Positions 54,392 to 63,907 of a stretch of DNA of 64,000 nucleotides are shown here, in pieces. Origin of the DNA: Citromicrobium bathyomarinum (GTDB lineage: Bacteria; Pseudomonadota; Alphaproteobacteria; Sphingomonadales; Sphingomonadaceae); assembly GCF_021021475.1 (NCBI RefSeq), contig NZ_JAINWL010000003.1:372001-436000 (forward strand), read 5' to 3'. The stretch's first letter is position 1; the number at the start of each line of letters is the position of its first letter. The notes beneath the pieces are model-generated. The model worked only from the letters and a program-made list of their open reading frames with translations, did not search any database and was not told the origin of the DNA. Both the position numbers and the translations under genes were made by a program.

Positions 54392-55816
54392 TTAGCGTGC
54401 CTTTTCGCTTTCGTCACCTGTTCCGCGCGAGGCGGGAACCGGCGGGGTGCCGTGCGCCTGCCCCATCCTGCGGACCGCAGCGACCTTGTCCAGCAACGGC
54501 TGCCAGTCGTCGTCGCGGTCGATCGCGGACCAGATCGCTTCCACCTCGTCGTACAGCATGCTCTGCGGCGCGCCGTCGTGCCAGTAGTCGTGATCTGAGC
54601 CGGTCGCCTCATAATCGGCGAACAGTGCCTGAAGTTCCGCGCTGTGAGCCCGTCCGCCCCGGTGGGAGAAGAAGAACTCATCGGGCGATTGCCCGGTTTC
54701 ACGCATGTGCCGCTCGCACGCCGCGATAAGTGCAGCATCGCGGGGCTCATTCTGCGGGGCCACTCCGAGCCGCCACAGCCAGCGCCGCCGCAGGTGGGCG
54801 GGATAGAGCGTGCCAAAGCGCTCAAGCGCGGCAATAAGGCCTTCCGAGGGGGCAATGAGCCGCAAGGCAGTGGCAAGCTGTGCACAATTCCACCCGAGCG
54901 CCTCTGGCTGGCGTCCGAAGGCATAAAGCCCCGCGTGATCGAAATAAGCGGCGGTGAATCCTGGCTCCCACTTCGGCAGCCAGCGCCACGGACCATAATC
55001 GAAACTTTCGCCCGAGATGTTCATGTTGTCGGTGTTGAGCACGCCGTGGACAAAGCCTGCGACCATCCAGCTGGCGGCGAGATCGGCCATCCGGTCGACC
55101 ACCTGGTGCAGCAGGCACACCGCCGGGTCGTCCCGGTCAGGCGCATCTTCGGGCGGGGGCGGGCCGGGGAACTGGGTCAGGCAATAATCGACCAGCTGGC
55201 GCATATGCTCCGGCTCGTCGTGCGCGAGCAGGCGTTGGAAGGTGCCGATGCGGATGTGTCCGTGGCTGAGCCGGGTCAGGACGGCGGAGCGGGTGGGCGA
55301 GGGTTCGTCGCCGCGAACCAGCTGTTCGCCCGTCTCCACGATCGAGAATGTCCTGGAGGTATCGACGCCAAGTGCCTGAAGCATCTCAGTTGCAAGCAGT
55401 TCGCGCACCGCGCCTTTCAGCGTCAGCCGCCCGTCGCCCGCACGGCTCCATGGTGTCTGGCCCGAACCCTTGGTACCCAGATCCATCAGGCGGCCACGCT
55501 GGTCGCGCAGCTGGGCGAACAGGAAACCGCGCCCGTCGCCCAGTTCCGGATTATACACCCGGAACTGGTGCCCGTGGTATCGCAGCGCGAGCGGCTGCGG
55601 CAGATTGTCGGGGAGAGTTTCGAACCGGCCGAAATGGGCGAGCCATTCGTCGTCCGACAGGTCGGCGAGGCCGATATCGTCCGCCGCCCGGTCGTTGCGC
55701 CAGCGCAGCGTTGTGCGTGGGAAGTCGGCCGCTTCTACCGGATCGGCGATCCAGTCGGCCAGATCGAGGATCGGCGGGGAGCCGGTGTCGCGGTGCTGTT
55801 GCGGAATTTCGACCAT
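54392..55816 (-). CDS. selO: Protein adenylyltransferase SelO
   Basis: Pseudokinase-fold enzyme that transfers AMP to protein Ser/Thr/Tyr. From ATG 55816 it is 474 residues; an ATG at 55870 would add 18. Family landmarks: ALRYHGHQFRVYNPELGDGRGFLFAQ, DLGTKGSGQTPWSRAGDGRLTLKGAVRELLATEMLQALG, FVHGVLNTDNMNISGESFDYGPWRWL (the metal-binding DNM and DYGP motifs). Bacterial proteins often end with a selenocysteine-replaced Cys; here the C terminus is a charged tail without Cys. Lies upstream of astD. Confidence 0.93.
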   Translation of the reverse strand: MVEIPQQHRDTGSPPILDLADWIADPVEAADFPRTTLRWRNDRAADDIGLADLSDDEWLAHFGRFETLPDNLPQPLALRYHGHQFRVYNPELGDGRGFLFAQLRDQRGRLMDLGTKGSGQTPWSRAGDGRLTLKGAVRELLATEMLQALGVDTSRTFSIVETGEQLVRGDEPSPTRSAVLTRLSHGHIRIGTFQRLLAHDEPEHMRQLVDYCLTQFPGPPPPEDAPDRDDPAVCLLHQVVDRMADLAASWMVAGFVHGVLNTDNMNISGESFDYGPWRWLPKWEPGFTAAYFDHAGLYAFGRQPEALGWNCAQLATALRLIAPSEGLIAALERFGTLYPAHLRRRWLWRLGVAPQNEPRDAALIAACERHMRETGQSPDEFFFSHRGGRAHSAELQALFADYEATGSDHDYWHDGAPQSMLYDEVEAIWSAIDRDDDWQPLLDKVAAVRRMGQAHGTPPVPASRGTGDESEKAR

Positions 55817-55879
55817 CGCGGCAATAGTGGGGCCGCGCGGGCTCCCGCGCAACCGACCCGTCCAGATCATGTTTGAAAG

Positions 55880-56773
55880 ATGCCCATGGATCAGCGCTTT
55901 ACCGATGGCTTTTGGCGCAGTTCAGACGGCCTCAAGCTCTATTACCGCGACTATCCCGGGGGTGAGGACGGCCGTCCGCCGATTATCTGCATGCACGGGC
56001 TGACCCGCAATTCGCGCGATTTCGCCGATCTGGCGGAGCGGCTTTCGCCCGAATGGCGGGTGATCGTGCCCGAAATGCGCGGCCGCGGGCAGAGCGATTA
56101 TGCCGAAGACGCCGCGACCTATACTCCGCTCAACTATGTCGAGGATGTGGAGGCGCTGCTTGCCGAGCTGGGCATCGACCGCTTCGTCGCGATCGGCACT
56201 TCGCTGGGCGGACTGATGACGATGCTGCTGTCCAGCCGCGCTCCCGAACGGCTCGCGGGCGCGGTGCTCAACGATGTCGGGCCCGAGATCGACGAGGCCG
56301 GACTGGACAAGATCCGCACCTACGTGGGCCAGGGCCGCAGCTTCCCGACCTGGATGCACGCCGCGCGCGCACTTCAGGAAACGCACGAGGACGCGCACCC
56401 GACCTATCAGCTGGACGACTGGCTGCTGGCGGCCAAGCGCGTGATGGTACTCGGCCAGAACGGGCGGATCAGCTTCGACTACGACATGGCGCTGGGCGAT
56501 GCCTTCCGCGAGACGCCCGACAGCGGCGGTGCCCCGCCTGCCAACCTGTGGCTGGCGTTCGAATCGCTCGGCAACACACCGCTGCTGCTGGTGCGCGGTG
56601 CTCTGTCCAACCTGTTGTCGGAAGAAACCGTGCGGCAGATGAAGGTCCGCAACCCGGGGATGGAGGTCGTCCTCGTGCCCGATACCGGCCACGCGCCGAT
56701 GCTCGACGAGCCGGAGGCGGTCGCCGCGATCGACGCGCTGCTGGCGAAGGTCCGCACCCGGGAAACCGTTTGA
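55880..56773 (+). CDS. Alpha/beta hydrolase lacking the usual catalytic Asp
   Basis: A 297-residue alpha/beta hydrolase. The oxyanion region IICMHGLTRNSRDF, the nucleophile S108 in AIGTSLGGLMTMLL and the His H271 in VPDTGHAPMLDEP are in place. Where close relatives read RGxxSDxLS, this protein reads LVRGALSNLLSEE with N244, so the acid may be missing or supplied elsewhere. Start could be ATG 55880 or 55886. It overlaps the glycosyltransferase gene by one base (TGATG). Divergent from selO. Confidence 0.87.
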   Translation: MPMDQRFTDGFWRSSDGLKLYYRDYPGGEDGRPPIICMHGLTRNSRDFADLAERLSPEWRVIVPEMRGRGQSDYAEDAATYTPLNYVEDVEALLAELGIDRFVAIGTSLGGLMTMLLSSRAPERLAGAVLNDVGPEIDEAGLDKIRTYVGQGRSFPTWMHAARALQETHEDAHPTYQLDDWLLAAKRVMVLGQNGRISFDYDMALGDAFRETPDSGGAPPANLWLAFESLGNTPLLLVRGALSNLLSEETVRQMKVRNPGMEVVLVPDTGHAPMLDEPEAVAAIDALLAKVRTRETV

Positions 56774-57927
56774 TGGCGGGCTCCGCGCGCGAAGGGGCAC
56801 CGCGCGTCCTCCATCTCCACTCCACCTTCGCGGCCGGGGGCAAGGAGCTGCGCAGCGTGCAGCTGATCAACGCCTTCGGCGAATCGCTGCGCCATGCGAT
56901 CGTCTCTGCCGATCCGGGCCAGTACGGTGCCGCAGAGCATATCAAGCAAGGGGTGGAGGTCCGCTACCCGCGCGATTTCCCCTCGTTACAGGGCAAGCCT
57001 TTGCCGCGGCGGCTCCAGAAACTCGCCCGCGCGATGCAGCCATACGATCTGGTGCTGACCTACAACTGGGGGGCGATGGACGCGGTGATGGCGCATACGT
57101 TGTTCACCGATGCGATGGGTCTGCCACCGCTTATCCATCACGAGGATGGCTTCAACGAGGATGAGCAGGAGCGGTTGAAAACCAGCCGCAACTGGTATCG
57201 GCGGATCGCGCTGGGCAAGACTAGCGGGCTGGTCGTCCCCTCAGAGGTGCTGGAGGGGATCGCGCTGCAGGCCTGGCAGCAGCCGATCGGCCGCGTGAAG
57301 CACATCCCGAACGGGATCGACACCGCGAAGTTCTCTGCCAGCCCGCCGCCCGATGCGCTGCGCGGGGTCATCAAGCACGAGGGCGAGCAGTGGATCGGCG
57401 CGCTGGCAGGCCTGCGCCCTGTGAAAAATCTCACCGCTCTGGTGCGCGCGGTCGCCCACTTGCCCGAGGACTGGCAGCTGGTGATTGTTGGCGAAGGGCC
57501 GCAGCGTGACTCGATCCGCGATGCTGCGGAAGCGGCGGGGATCGCGCATCGCGTCCACCTGCCCGGCTTCGTCGCCAACCCGGCAAGCTATATCGGACTG
57601 TTCGACATCTTCGCACTGTCTTCCCGGTCCGAACAGTTCCCGCTCTCGGTGGTCGAGGCGATGGCCGCCGCGCTGCCCGTTGCCGCGCCCGCCGTGGGGG
57701 ATATCGCGGCGATGGTGGCGCAGGAGAATGCGCGCTTCATCGTGCGCCCGAACGACGAGGCTGCGCTGGGCGAGGCGTTGCAGGTGCTGGCCACCGACCC
57801 GGATTTGCGGGCGCAGATCGGGGAAGCCAACCGGGCGAAGGCGCGCAAGCACTTCGACGCGGCGGACATGGTTGCGGCCTACCGCCGGCTCTACGACAGC
57901 GCGCTGGGCGGTGGAGCGATCCGCTGA
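56773..57927 (+). CDS. Glycosyltransferase family 4 protein
   Basis: A 384-residue GT-B glycosyltransferase. The N-terminal domain begins VLHLHSTFAAGGKELRSVQLINAFG, with the glycine-rich acceptor-side loop; the C-terminal donor domain has HIPNGIDTAKF, ALAGLRPVKNLTALVRAV, LVIVGEGPQRDSIRDAAE and the EX7E motif in SEQFPLSVVEAMAAALPVAAPAVG. The sugar and acceptor are unknown; no neighbouring polysaccharide cluster is seen. Coupled to the hydrolase gene by a one-base overlap. Confidence 0.92.
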   Translation: MAGSAREGAPRVLHLHSTFAAGGKELRSVQLINAFGESLRHAIVSADPGQYGAAEHIKQGVEVRYPRDFPSLQGKPLPRRLQKLARAMQPYDLVLTYNWGAMDAVMAHTLFTDAMGLPPLIHHEDGFNEDEQERLKTSRNWYRRIALGKTSGLVVPSEVLEGIALQAWQQPIGRVKHIPNGIDTAKFSASPPPDALRGVIKHEGEQWIGALAGLRPVKNLTALVRAVAHLPEDWQLVIVGEGPQRDSIRDAAEAAGIAHRVHLPGFVANPASYIGLFDIFALSSRSEQFPLSVVEAMAAALPVAAPAVGDIAAMVAQENARFIVRPNDEAALGEALQVLATDPDLRAQIGEANRAKARKHFDAADMVAAYRRLYDSALGGGAIR

Positions 57928-58056
57928 CCGGCAGCCGGGCGCGCTTTCAGCGCCCATTCACCCGCGCTGCTGTTCAACCGGTGGCTATTGAATTGACGGC
58001 GTCATGGTTTAAAGAACCGCCCCGTTCCCGGCAGTTTTAAGGAAAGTCCCCCAGGC

Positions 58057-58860
58057 GTGGCCCTGTTACCCAATCGCGACAGCGCAAAGGCGGCCGACCG
58101 CAAGGCCAAAACCCAGGCCGCACAGGACGAAGCGCTGCTGCGCGAGGTGGACGATGCCGTCCGCACCGACCAGTACCGCCATGTCTGGACCCGCTACGGC
58201 ATCTACATAATCGGTGTGGTGGTGCTGGGGCTGATCGCATTCGCTGCCGTGCTGTTCTTCAGCGGCCAGAGCGAAGGCAATCGCGAATCCGAATCCGAAA
58301 CGCTGGTGACCGCGCTCGACCAAGTCGAGGCGGGCAATCTGGATCAGGCCGACGAGGCGCTGGCTCCGCTGGCCGAAGATGGCCGGGGCGGGGGCAAGAC
58401 GCAGGCGCAGATGCTGCGCGCGGGCATCGCGCTGGAGCAGGGCCGGGCGAAGGAAGCCGCGGAACTGTTCAGCCAGGTCGCCGCCGACGACGACGTGCCC
58501 CAGTCGATCCGCGATCTCGCGGAACTGCGCGCGGTCGTTGCCGGCTATGACTCGATGAAGCCTGCCGAGGTGATCCGCCGCCTGACCCCGCTCGCCCAGC
58601 CGGACCAGCCGTACTACGGCAGCGCGGGCGAGATCCTGGCGATGGCCTATCTCGAAGGCGGCGATAAGGAACGCGCCGGCAAGCTGTTCGGCGAGATTGC
58701 CATGGATGACGACGTGCCCGACACGATCCGCGGCCGCGCGCGCCAGATGGCCAGCGTGCTGGGTGTGGATGCGGTCGGCGATGTCGACGAACTGATCAAA
58801 AGTCTGCGCGGGCCCGCCGGCGCGGGCGGTGCGCCGCCGACAGGCGCACAGCCGGAATAA
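58057..58860 (+). CDS. YfgM-like tetratricopeptide membrane protein
   Basis: A 267-residue protein starting at GTG 58057. A charged cytoplasmic N terminus (about 1-45) is followed by one membrane segment (about 50-70, IYIIGVVVLGLIAFAAVLFF) and a periplasmic TPR-like helical domain with repeats such as LVTALDQVEAGNLDQADEAL and GRAKEAAELFSQVAADDDVP. The layout and the following bamB match the conserved yfgM-bamB pair; YfgM is an ancillary periplasmic chaperone of the Sec translocon. The usual der (engA) gene does not follow bamB here. Confidence 0.87.
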   Translation: MALLPNRDSAKAADRKAKTQAAQDEALLREVDDAVRTDQYRHVWTRYGIYIIGVVVLGLIAFAAVLFFSGQSEGNRESESETLVTALDQVEAGNLDQADEALAPLAEDGRGGGKTQAQMLRAGIALEQGRAKEAAELFSQVAADDDVPQSIRDLAELRAVVAGYDSMKPAEVIRRLTPLAQPDQPYYGSAGEILAMAYLEGGDKERAGKLFGEIAMDDDVPDTIRGRARQMASVLGVDAVGDVDELIKSLRGPAGAGGAPPTGAQPE

Positions 58861-58912
58861 ACGGCGCACACACCTAACACTTGGCCCCCGAGGCGGGGCG
58901 ACATTTCGGAGG

Positions 58913-60250
58913 ATGACCTTGCGATCCATTGGTGCCACCCCGCTTCTTCTCGCGGCGCTGTTCGTCACCGGCTGTTCGGGCGGTCTGTTCGGCGGCGGAG
59001 ACAAGAAGGTTACCCCGACCGTGGGCAATCGCGAGCCGGTTCTCTCCCGCATTGAAAGCGGTGCCAAGGTCGACCCCAGCATCTCCGGCGTTTCGGTGGT
59101 GCTGCCTCCCGCACGCGTCAACGAAACCTGGGCGATGGCCAGCGGTACGCCGAGCAAGAGCTATGGCAACCTCGCGCTTGGTGCCAGCCCGACCCGCGCG
59201 TGGAGCGCGCAGATTCCGGGATCGAGCAACAAGCGCCGTCTGGGCGCCGCCCCGATCGTTGCGGGCGGTACGCTCTACGTCACCGATACTGCGGGCACTG
59301 TGCACGCGTTCGATGCGGATACTGGTGGGCGCAAGTGGGAATATCGGCCGGAGATCGACTCGGATCTGCGCGGCACGGCCTTCGGAGGCGGCATCGCGGT
59401 CGCGGGCAATCGCCTGTTCGCGACCAGCGGCACCGGCCAGGTGGTCGCGCTGAACACCGCTGACGGCAGCGTAATCTGGAGCGCCAGCCCCGCCGGGCCG
59501 CTGCGCGATTCGCCCACGCTCGCCTTCAACCTTGTGCTGGTGATGACGCAGGACAACCGGATCATCGCGCTCAGCCAGGATGATGGCTCGGTCGAATGGG
59601 AAAACTCCGGCTCGACCGCGCAGGCTGGCGTGTTCGGCGTGGCATCGCCCGCCGCCGGGCAGGGCACCATCGTTGCGGGTTACAGCTCGGGCGAACTGGT
59701 CGCCTATCGTTACGAGAACGGGCGCGAGCTGTGGGCCGATGCGCTGGCGCGCACCTCGATTTCGACCGAGGTCGGCAGCCTGACCGATATCGATGCCGAT
59801 CCGATCATCGATGGCGGGCGCGTCTATGCGCTGGGCCAGGGTGGCCGCATGGCCGCCTACGAGTTGGTCACCGGCCAGCGCGTGTGGGAACTCAACCTCG
59901 CCGGGATTTCGACCCCGGCGCTGGCGGGTGAGTGGCTGTTCACGCTGACCAGCGATGCGCGCCTGCTGGCGATTGCCCGGGGCAGCGGCAAGATCCGCTG
60001 GATCACCCAGCTCGCCCGCTATCGCAATGAGGAAGACCGCAAGGGCCCGATCTTCTGGACCGGTCCGGTGCTCGCCAACAACATGCTCTACGTCGGCAAT
60101 TCGAACGGTGAGCTGTGGCAGGTGAGCGTGGGCGAAGGCGCGGCCAACCTGATGACCGAGCTCAAGGCCGGCGTCACCCTGCCGCCGATCGTCGCCAACA
60201 ACACGCTCTACGTACTCGACGACAGCGGCACCATCACCGCGTTCCGCTAA
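58913..60250 (+). CDS. bamB: Outer-membrane assembly factor BamB
   Basis: Beta-propeller lipoprotein of the BAM complex (about 445 residues). A lipoprotein signal ends LLLAALFVTGCSGG. PQQ-like blades follow, e.g. GTLYVTDTAGTVHAFDADTGGRKWEY and VVALNTADGSVIWSA. The ribosome site GGAGG (58908-58912) touches ATG 58913 with no spacing; the in-frame TTG at 58919 has the proper six-base spacing and may be the true start. The gene follows the YfgM-like gene by 52 bases and ends in a hairpin terminator. Confidence 0.93.
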   Translation: MTLRSIGATPLLLAALFVTGCSGGLFGGGDKKVTPTVGNREPVLSRIESGAKVDPSISGVSVVLPPARVNETWAMASGTPSKSYGNLALGASPTRAWSAQIPGSSNKRRLGAAPIVAGGTLYVTDTAGTVHAFDADTGGRKWEYRPEIDSDLRGTAFGGGIAVAGNRLFATSGTGQVVALNTADGSVIWSASPAGPLRDSPTLAFNLVLVMTQDNRIIALSQDDGSVEWENSGSTAQAGVFGVASPAAGQGTIVAGYSSGELVAYRYENGRELWADALARTSISTEVGSLTDIDADPIIDGGRVYALGQGGRMAAYELVTGQRVWELNLAGISTPALAGEWLFTLTSDARLLAIARGSGKIRWITQLARYRNEEDRKGPIFWTGPVLANNMLYVGNSNGELWQVSVGEGAANLMTELKAGVTLPPIVANNTLYVLDDSGTITAFR

Positions 60251-60258
60251 CGGCAGTG

Positions 60259-60284
60259 ACGCGGCGGCCTGAGAGCCGCCGCGT
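60259..60284 (+). terminator. Hairpin terminator after bamB
   Basis: ACGCGGCGGC (60259-60268) and GCCGCCGCGT (60275-60284) form a perfect 10-pair stem with a six-base loop, eight bases past the bamB stop. No strong T run follows immediately, so efficiency is uncertain. Confidence 0.55.
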
Positions 60285-60322
60285 TACCGAGCATTTAACC
60301 CTTTTGGGCCTAAAGCGGCGTC

Positions 60323-61678
60323 ATGCGCGAAGACGCCTCCAGCTCACAACCGCCCCGCAGCGATGTCTCCGCTGGCGTAGGTCTTGTCGGCCTCGCCGGG
60401 CTTCTCGGCTGGATCGCGTTCTGCCGCGCCTTCCCTGAAATCTCGATCGCGCTCGACCTGCCCGGGCCCCACGCGCGGCTGGCGGGTCCTTATGCGGCGC
60501 TGTGCGGCCTGCTCGCCAGTGGTGTGCCGATGGTGCTGTGGTCGATCCTGGTCGACAAGGTCCATCGACGCGCTTCGACCGGGCTTGTGCTGGGCAAACA
60601 GGGCCCGGGACACAGTACGCGGGCAATCTCCTTCACCAAGCTGACCGGGTTGTGGGCGACCTGGGCGGTGATTGCCGTGCTCTACGGGCTCTGCCGCTGG
60701 TACTGGGATGGCAATTATCTGTTCGCGATGGAGGTGCTGGCCTACGCCGCGGTTCCCGCGCTGATCCTCTCGGTGCCCTATATCTTCTGGATCGACCGGC
60801 GGATGGAAGACCCGCGCGACGGCACCTGGCATTTCGGGGCCTTCCTGCTCGCGCGCGAGCAGTGGGACCGCGAAAAGGTCATCGGCCACTGGCGCGCGTG
60901 GATCATCAAGGGCTTCTTCGGCGCGTTCATGATCTCGATCCTGCCCGGCGGTTTCGCCGAGGTGGTCAACGCCGATCCTGCCGCGCTGGCGACCCGGCCC
61001 GGTGCGCTGGCGCTGGCGGTCATCTCGCTGCTGTTCGTGATCGACGTGCAGATCGGGACGGTCGGTTATGTGATGACGATGCGCCCGCTTGATACCCATA
61101 TCCGCAGCGGCAACCCGTTTCTTGCGGGCTGGATCGCCGCGTTGTTGTGCTACCCCCCGTTCGTGTACGGGATCACGGGCGCGGGCGGCCTGCTATCATA
61201 CGAAAACAACGCTCCCGGCTGGCAGCACTGGCTGGCGGGCGAGCCGTGGCTGATGGCGTTGTGGGGCGGCTGGCTGGTGGTGCTGACCGGGATGTATGCC
61301 TGGGCGACGGTGGTCTTCGGCCTGCGGTTCTCCAACCTGACCTATCGCGGCGTGATCACCCACGGGCCTTACCGCTTCACCCGCCACCCGGCCTATCTCT
61401 CGAAGAACCTGTTCTGGTGGAGTGCGGCGCTGCCGTTCCTCGTCACCAACGGAGGCCTGCTGGAGGCGGTGCGCAATGTCGTCGGCCTCGCGCTCGTCTC
61501 GGGAATCTACTACTGGCGCGCGCGGACTGAAGAGGCGCACCTGCTGTGCGAGGATGCCAAGTATCGCGAATATCACGCGTGGATGAGCCGCAACGGGCCG
61601 CTTACCGTTGCCATCGGGGCGCTGGGCCATGCGATCTCGCGCGGCCGCAGCCAGCAGCCGCTCCACCCCGCGGAATGA
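60323..61678 (+). CDS. Isoprenylcysteine carboxyl methyltransferase-like membrane protein
   Basis: A 451-residue protein with about ten hydrophobic segments. The C-terminal quarter has the ICMT/PEMT pattern: THGPYRFTRHPAYLSKNLFWWS (the RHPxY SAM site) and YYWRARTEEAHLLCEDAKYREY (the E-R/E of the second motif). The N-terminal two thirds contain further helices not found in the basic ICMT fold. Probably methylates a small hydrophobic or lipid substrate. It is convergent with gshA, stops 10 bases apart. Confidence 0.85.
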   Translation: MREDASSSQPPRSDVSAGVGLVGLAGLLGWIAFCRAFPEISIALDLPGPHARLAGPYAALCGLLASGVPMVLWSILVDKVHRRASTGLVLGKQGPGHSTRAISFTKLTGLWATWAVIAVLYGLCRWYWDGNYLFAMEVLAYAAVPALILSVPYIFWIDRRMEDPRDGTWHFGAFLLAREQWDREKVIGHWRAWIIKGFFGAFMISILPGGFAEVVNADPAALATRPGALALAVISLLFVIDVQIGTVGYVMTMRPLDTHIRSGNPFLAGWIAALLCYPPFVYGITGAGGLLSYENNAPGWQHWLAGEPWLMALWGGWLVVLTGMYAWATVVFGLRFSNLTYRGVITHGPYRFTRHPAYLSKNLFWWSAALPFLVTNGGLLEAVRNVVGLALVSGIYYWRARTEEAHLLCEDAKYREYHAWMSRNGPLTVAIGALGHAISRGRSQQPLHPAE

Positions 61679-61688
61679 ACGCCGCAGG

Positions 61689-63059
61689 CTAGAAGCTGTA
61701 CTTGTAGATCCGGGTTATATCGCCGCCCCATTCGCCGTGATAGCGATCGAGCATCCGCTGCGCGGGCGACTTGCCGCTTTCGACGATCTCGTCGAGCGTC
61801 TGGAGGAAGCCGGTCTCGTTGTCGCCGCCCGTGTTCAACCGCGCACGCGCGGTGAGGCCCGACCGGGCGATTTCGAGCACGTCCTTGCCCAGATCCTGCA
61901 GCGTGCGACCGCCAGGTACGCTCGCGGCGAGGCCTTCCTTCGGCACTGCGTTGCGCAGCGCCTCGCGCTCTTCCATCGACCAGTCCTTGACCAGATCCCA
62001 CGCCGCATCGAGCGCGCCTTGGTCGTATAGCAGGCCGACCCACAGCGCGGGCAGCGCGCAGATGCGGCTCCACGGGCCGCCATCGGCACCGCGCATTTCG
62101 AGGAAGCTCTTGAGCCGGACTTCCGGAAAAGCGGTCGAGAGGTGGTCCCACCAGTCGCTCTCGGTCGGTTTTTCGCCCGGCAGGATCGACAGTTTGCCAT
62201 CGAGAAAATCGCGGAAGCTGAGACCCGCCGCGTCGAGATATTTCCCGTCGCGGAAGACGAAGTACATCGGCACGTCGAGCATGTAGTCGACATAGCGTTC
62301 GTAGCCGAAATCCTCATCGAACACGAAGGGCAGCATTCCGGTGCGATGCGGATCGGTGTCCGACCAGATGTGGCTGCGGTAGCTCAGGTATCCGTTGGGC
62401 TTGCCCTCGGTGAACGGCGAATTGGCAAACAGCGCAGTCGCGAGCGGTTGCAGCGCGAGGCCGACGCGGAATTTCTGCGCCATGTCGGCTTCGGAGGAAT
62501 AGTCCAGATTGACCTGGATGGTGCAGGTCCGCAGCATCATGTCGAGCCCGAGATTGCCGACCGTCGGCATGTGCCGGGCCATGATGTCGTAACGCCCCTT
62601 GGGCATCATCGGCAGGTCTTCGCGGGTCTTGTCGGGCCACATGCCAAGGCCGAGGAAACCGACTCCGCAGCGTTCGCCGATTTCCTTCACCTGACTGAGG
62701 TGGCGACCCGCCTCGTTGCAGGTCTCGTGCAGGTTTTCGAGCGGCGCGCCCGAGAGTTCGAGCTGGCCTGCCGGTTCGAGGCTGACCGTGCCGTCATCGC
62801 CGCTCATCGCGATAACCTTGCCGCCTTCTTCCACCGGCTTCCAGCCGAAATCCTGCAAACTCAGCAGGATATCCCGGATGCCGCCGGGTTCGTCATAGCT
62901 TGGCGCGTGAAAGTCGTCGCGCTTGTAGACCAGCTTTTCGTGCTCGGTCCCGATCCGCCAGGCGGATTTGGGCTTCTCACCCGCTTGCATCGGAGCGACC
63001 AGCTGGTCGCGGTTTTCGATGACGGGTTCGTCTTCGTTCGATGCGTTGCGTGTGCTCAT
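61689..63059 (-). CDS. gshA: Glutamate-cysteine ligase
   Basis: First step of glutathione synthesis. The 456 residues belong to the alphaproteobacterial/plant type: WRIGTEHEKLVYKRDDF, YDEPGGIRDILLSLQDFGW, VSLEPAGQLELSGAPLENLHETCNEAGRHLSQVK with the metal-binding Glu set, MLRTCTIQVNLDYSSEADM and the late MRGADGGPWSRICALPALWVGLLYD. Supports the two GST genes in this window. Divergent rsmE lies 40 bases upstream on the same strand, transcribed first. Confidence 0.96.
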   Translation of the reverse strand: MSTRNASNEDEPVIENRDQLVAPMQAGEKPKSAWRIGTEHEKLVYKRDDFHAPSYDEPGGIRDILLSLQDFGWKPVEEGGKVIAMSGDDGTVSLEPAGQLELSGAPLENLHETCNEAGRHLSQVKEIGERCGVGFLGLGMWPDKTREDLPMMPKGRYDIMARHMPTVGNLGLDMMLRTCTIQVNLDYSSEADMAQKFRVGLALQPLATALFANSPFTEGKPNGYLSYRSHIWSDTDPHRTGMLPFVFDEDFGYERYVDYMLDVPMYFVFRDGKYLDAAGLSFRDFLDGKLSILPGEKPTESDWWDHLSTAFPEVRLKSFLEMRGADGGPWSRICALPALWVGLLYDQGALDAAWDLVKDWSMEEREALRNAVPKEGLAASVPGGRTLQDLGKDVLEIARSGLTARARLNTGGDNETGFLQTLDEIVESGKSPAQRMLDRYHGEWGGDITRIYKYSF

Positions 63060-63099
63060 CGGGTGGCGTTAGAAAACTGGTTCTCGCGAGGGAAGGAAA

Positions 63100-63867
63100 T
63101 TATTCTTCGCCTCCTGACACAGGAGACCAGTCGCCCGCCTGCGCCATCCAGATCGAGATTGCGGCAATAGTCGCGGTTTCGCCGCGCAGGATGCGCGGGC
63201 CAAGCGTGATCGGGGTTGCTTGCGGCAGGGCGCGGATCGCCGCGCGTTCGGCATCGTCGAAGCCGCCTTCGGGGCCGGTGAGAATCGCGGCAGGGGCACC
63301 GTGGCGGGCGAAGGCGCTGGCGGCATCCTCACCACCTTCCTCATCGGCGAAGAACAGCGCGCGCTCTGCAGGCCAGTCGGCCAGAAGCGCGTCGAGCTTC
63401 ACCGGCCCGGCCACCTGCGGCAGTGCGGTACGCGCACATTGCTCCGCCGCTTCGGTGACGATGGTCGCCGCACGTTCGGGGTTGAGCTTGTCGGCGACGC
63501 AGCGGCGGGTGACGACCGGGCGGATCGCGGCGACGCCCAGCTCGGTCGCCTTTTCCAGCACCAGGTCGAAACGGTCTTTCTTCAGCAGCGCGGGGCACAG
63601 CCACAGGTCGGGCACCGCCTCGCGCTCGCGCAAGCGCTCGACCACGGTCACATCGACTCGCCGCTTGTCCACCTGCCCGACTCGGGCGGCCCATTCGCCG
63701 GTCACGTCGTCGCACAGGATCACCGTGTCGCCTTCGGACACGCGCATGACCTTGCCCAGATAATGCGCGCGATTGCCGTCGAGAGCGGAGCTACGGCCTT
63801 CGCCAAGCTCGTCCTCGACGAACAGGCGCGGGGCGCTTTTCGGGGGCCAGGCGGGGGTTGCGGGCAT
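63100..63867 (-). CDS. rsmE: 16S rRNA (uracil-1498-N3)-methyltransferase
   Basis: SPOUT-class methyltransferase of 255 residues from ATG 63867 (MPATPAWPPKSAPRLFVED); the 16-residue extension upstream is not conserved in appearance. An N-terminal PUA-like part (HYLGKVMRVSEGDTVILCDD) precedes the knotted domain with KKDRFDLVLEKATELGVAAIRPVVTRR, the SAM site ILTGPEGGFDDAERAAI and ITLGPRILRGETATIAAIS. Divergent from a probable ubiA gene; gshA follows on the same strand 40 bases later. Confidence 0.95.
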   Translation of the reverse strand: MPATPAWPPKSAPRLFVEDELGEGRSSALDGNRAHYLGKVMRVSEGDTVILCDDVTGEWAARVGQVDKRRVDVTVVERLREREAVPDLWLCPALLKKDRFDLVLEKATELGVAAIRPVVTRRCVADKLNPERAATIVTEAAEQCARTALPQVAGPVKLDALLADWPAERALFFADEEGGEDAASAFARHGAPAAILTGPEGGFDDAERAAIRALPQATPITLGPRILRGETATIAAISIWMAQAGDWSPVSGGEE

Positions 63868-63907
63868 GGCTGGGCAGGTGCCACGCGGCGCGCTAGGGAG
63901 CAAGTCC

